Origin: a virus
Strand: one strand, 5' to 3'
IMG/VR virus record: IMGVR_UViG_3300030107_006707
Span: 1 to 64,000 of that record
DNA length: 64,000 nt
Of the stretch, positions 63,136 through 64,000 are shown piece by piece. The notes beneath the pieces are model-generated. The model was not told the DNA's origin. It searched no databases and worked only from the letters and a program-made list of their open reading frames with translations. The position numbers and the translations under genes were made by a program. The first letter of the stretch is position 1. Each line of letters begins with the position of its first letter.

Positions 63136-63328
63136 ATAGTTGAAGAGTTTTCGCCCAAGTACGTCTGGGACTCCTGTTCCATGTGTATCTGACCCAACAA
63201 ACCGTTTTCCACACGCAACTCTTCAAAAGGTATGTGGTTACTGAAGGGAGGGACGCTGGCTCTTTGTGCTTCCTGCCAGATCGGTTCGGGTTTACCCCTA
63301 ACACTTATCTTCGTCTAGTCATCATCAT
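63126..63328 (-). pseudogene. Probable small gene broken by a single-base frameshift
   Basis: ATG at 63328, preceded by AGGAATATTTATT, reads MMMTRRR and stops at TAA (63305-63307). In the +1-shifted frame an open stretch of about 60 codons begins at once: ISVRGKPEPIWQEAQRASVP continues to EELRVENGLLGQIHMEQESQ and ends TAG at 63126-63128, inside tRNA-Arg. The composition is protein-like, and no ATG serves as its own start before that. A missing A in the run CGAAGATAAG would restore one 67-residue protein. It could be an assembly error, a decayed gene or programmed frameshifting. Confidence 0.4.
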
Positions 63329-63339
63329 AATAAATATTC

Positions 63340-63426
63340 CTATCCCATTAAAATCATTACTGATGTAACTAACATACCTGTTGCAACACCAGCCAAGAAC
63401 ATCAATGGTTCCATCCAGTTAGTCAT
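63340..63426 (-). CDS. 28-residue membrane peptide
   Basis: ATG at 63426, with AGGAG 7 bases upstream, encodes MTNWMEPLMFLAGVATGMLV then TSVMILMG and a TAG stop. Residues about 7-27 form one hydrophobic segment, so this is a single-pass membrane peptide. It lies between the 104-residue gene and the probable frameshifted gene, in the same direction. Small holin-like or regulatory peptides look like this; function unknown. Confidence 0.6.
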   Translation of the reverse strand: MTNWMEPLMFLAGVATGMLVTSVMILMG

Positions 63427-63436
63427 AATAAATCTC

Positions 63437-63751
63437 CTAAAGTCCGTAGACGCCAATGACGTCTTTTGCTTTATCATGAAGAATATTTCCACGAGGGAAG
63501 TTGCGAGCAGGAGCCTTCCAAGAAGCTGGCTTCCAAATCAGTCCATCCTCTTTGCTGACGAAGAACCAAACACTCTTGTGGTACGGGCCCTCATCTTTAT
63601 AGACCTTGTAAAATTTACCACCCTCGGACACTTTGACCTCGGGCACATTCAAGTTTGAAAACTTAGACTTGTAGTGCTCGTTGAGCATCCCTACACATTG
63701 ATCAAGAAAATCACCCAGGTGAAACTCTACTTCGGGATTTGCGATAGCCAT
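63437..63751 (-). CDS. Conserved phage-type small protein, unknown (104 aa)
   Basis: I start it at ATG 63751, one base after the upstream gene ends, with AAAGGAAG upstream; a longer frame starts inside the neighbour. The C-terminal part SKEDGLIWKPASWKAPARNF followed by PRGNI resembles a motif found in many phage hypothetical proteins (KxAxWKAPAxxxARGNV type). No enzymatic residues were recognised. It precedes the 28-residue membrane peptide by 10 bases. Confidence 0.7.
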   Translation of the reverse strand: MAIANPEVEFHLGDFLDQCVGMLNEHYKSKFSNLNVPEVKVSEGGKFYKVYKDEGPYHKSVWFFVSKEDGLIWKPASWKAPARNFPRGNILHDKAKDVIGVYGL

Positions 63752-63752
63752 A

Positions 63753-63947
63753 TTATGCTTCCTTTCGTAAACAGTCTGCGAAGTGGTGTTCAATAGGAAA
63801 GACACTAGAAGGCACAGCATCTTGCCAATCTACAACGACCATTCGCTCACCCTCAAACAAATGACCCTCAAGGCTGATAACCTTGCCAATCTTATTGCGG
63901 TAATAGGGGTGAAAAAGGTGACTAACTTTGGAACCTACTTCAAGCAT
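63753..63947 (-). CDS. Small SH3/KOW-like protein, unknown (64 aa)
   Basis: A short beta-rich protein: EVGSKVSHLFHPYYRNKIGK, VISLEGHLFEGERMVVVDW and SVFPIEHHFADCL follow the strand spacing of small SH3/KOW-like barrels. It has AAGGAGAGAG before the ATG at 63947 and a promoter upstream, so it begins an early transcription unit. No known family was assigned. The C-terminus of the 157-residue protein has a similar look. Confidence 0.65.
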   Translation of the reverse strand: MLEVGSKVSHLFHPYYRNKIGKVISLEGHLFEGERMVVVDWQDAVPSSVFPIEHHFADCLRKEA

Positions 63948-63966
63948 TTCTCTCTCCTTACAACTT

Positions 63967-63994
63967 ATAATAACACAGCACAGTTAGTTGTCAA
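63967..63994 (-). promoter_or_regulatory. Sigma70-type promoter at the right end
   Basis: On the minus strand TTGACA (63989-63994) and TATTAT (63967-63972) are separated by 16 bases (or TATAAT-like ATTATA with 17), followed by AAGTTGTAAGGAGAG to the ATG at 63947. It likely drives the small-gene and tRNA-Arg unit. Confidence 0.75.
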
Positions 63995-64000
63995 TAAAAT

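Noticed and set aside
63113-63304. 63-codon minus-strand frame starting with GTG upstream of tRNA-Arg
   Set aside because: It reads through the tRNA gene and has an Arg/Trp/Cys-rich, non-protein-like composition; the frame reported as a frameshifted gene is more protein-like.
1-64000. CRISPR array, insertion sequence, integrase or rRNA
   Set aside because: I saw no regularly spaced direct repeats, transposase or integrase motifs or rRNA segments anywhere in the window.

Overview
The window is a contiguous piece of a large, AT-rich tailed-phage genome of the T4-like (myovirus) type, probably marine. Every supported gene lies on the minus strand, so transcription runs from the right end of the window to the left. 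The diagnostic genes are a gp6-like baseplate wedge protein, a gp25-like wedge protein, a gp55-like late sigma factor, a PIN-PhoH protein, long tail-fibre proteins and giant virion proteins (one of 3621 residues). The host cannot be named from sequence. The phage tmRNA has a tag-coding segment close to that of gammaproteobacteria, which hints at such a host or gene source.

Right end (about 60.9-64 kb): small genes of unknown role, three tRNA genes (Arg-TCT, CAT-anticodon tRNA, Thr-TGT), a small Smr-like protein, a TilS-like tRNA(Ile)-lysidine synthetase, a restriction-endonuclease-like protein, and three good sigma70-type promoters. A probable frameshifted small gene sits just upstream of tRNA-Arg.

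53.5-60.7 kb: tail-fibre and adhesin-like genes with repeated modules, two small genes, and a UUCG-loop terminator. 50.7-53.5 kb: an acidic protein and a 671-residue protein that fuses a polynucleotide-ligase-like domain to an HxGH adenylyltransferase domain. 50.2-50.6 kb: a complete one-piece tmRNA with encoded CCA and an adjoining terminator.

47.4-50.2 kb: PIN-PhoH, an HExxH metallopeptidase and a PD-(D/E)XK nuclease with a four-cysteine cluster. 29.7-47.4 kb: an approximately 18-kb, tightly coupled glycan operon with many ATGA overlaps. It holds GT-B, GT-A and GT-D-like glycosyltransferases, three WavE-like proteins, an aminotransferase, an acetyltransferase, an SDR dehydratase, a UDP-GlcNAc 2-epimerase, a split transketolase, a nucleotidyltransferase-RpiB fusion, a PfkB kinase, a KdsC-type phosphatase, an APS kinase, a DUF2061 membrane protein and a sulfotransferase. 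No Wzx/Wzy or ABC exporter is seen, so the product is probably a (possibly sulfated) glycan attached inside the cell, most simply to virion proteins.

1-29.6 kb: a zinc-ribbon protein, a small membrane protein and the late sigma factor, followed by baseplate hub, spike, wedge and peripheral genes. The hub protein carries both an N-acetylmuramidase-like and an M15 peptidase-like domain. The 3621-residue protein contains two copies of a module of about 140 residues, apparently inserted into other domains.
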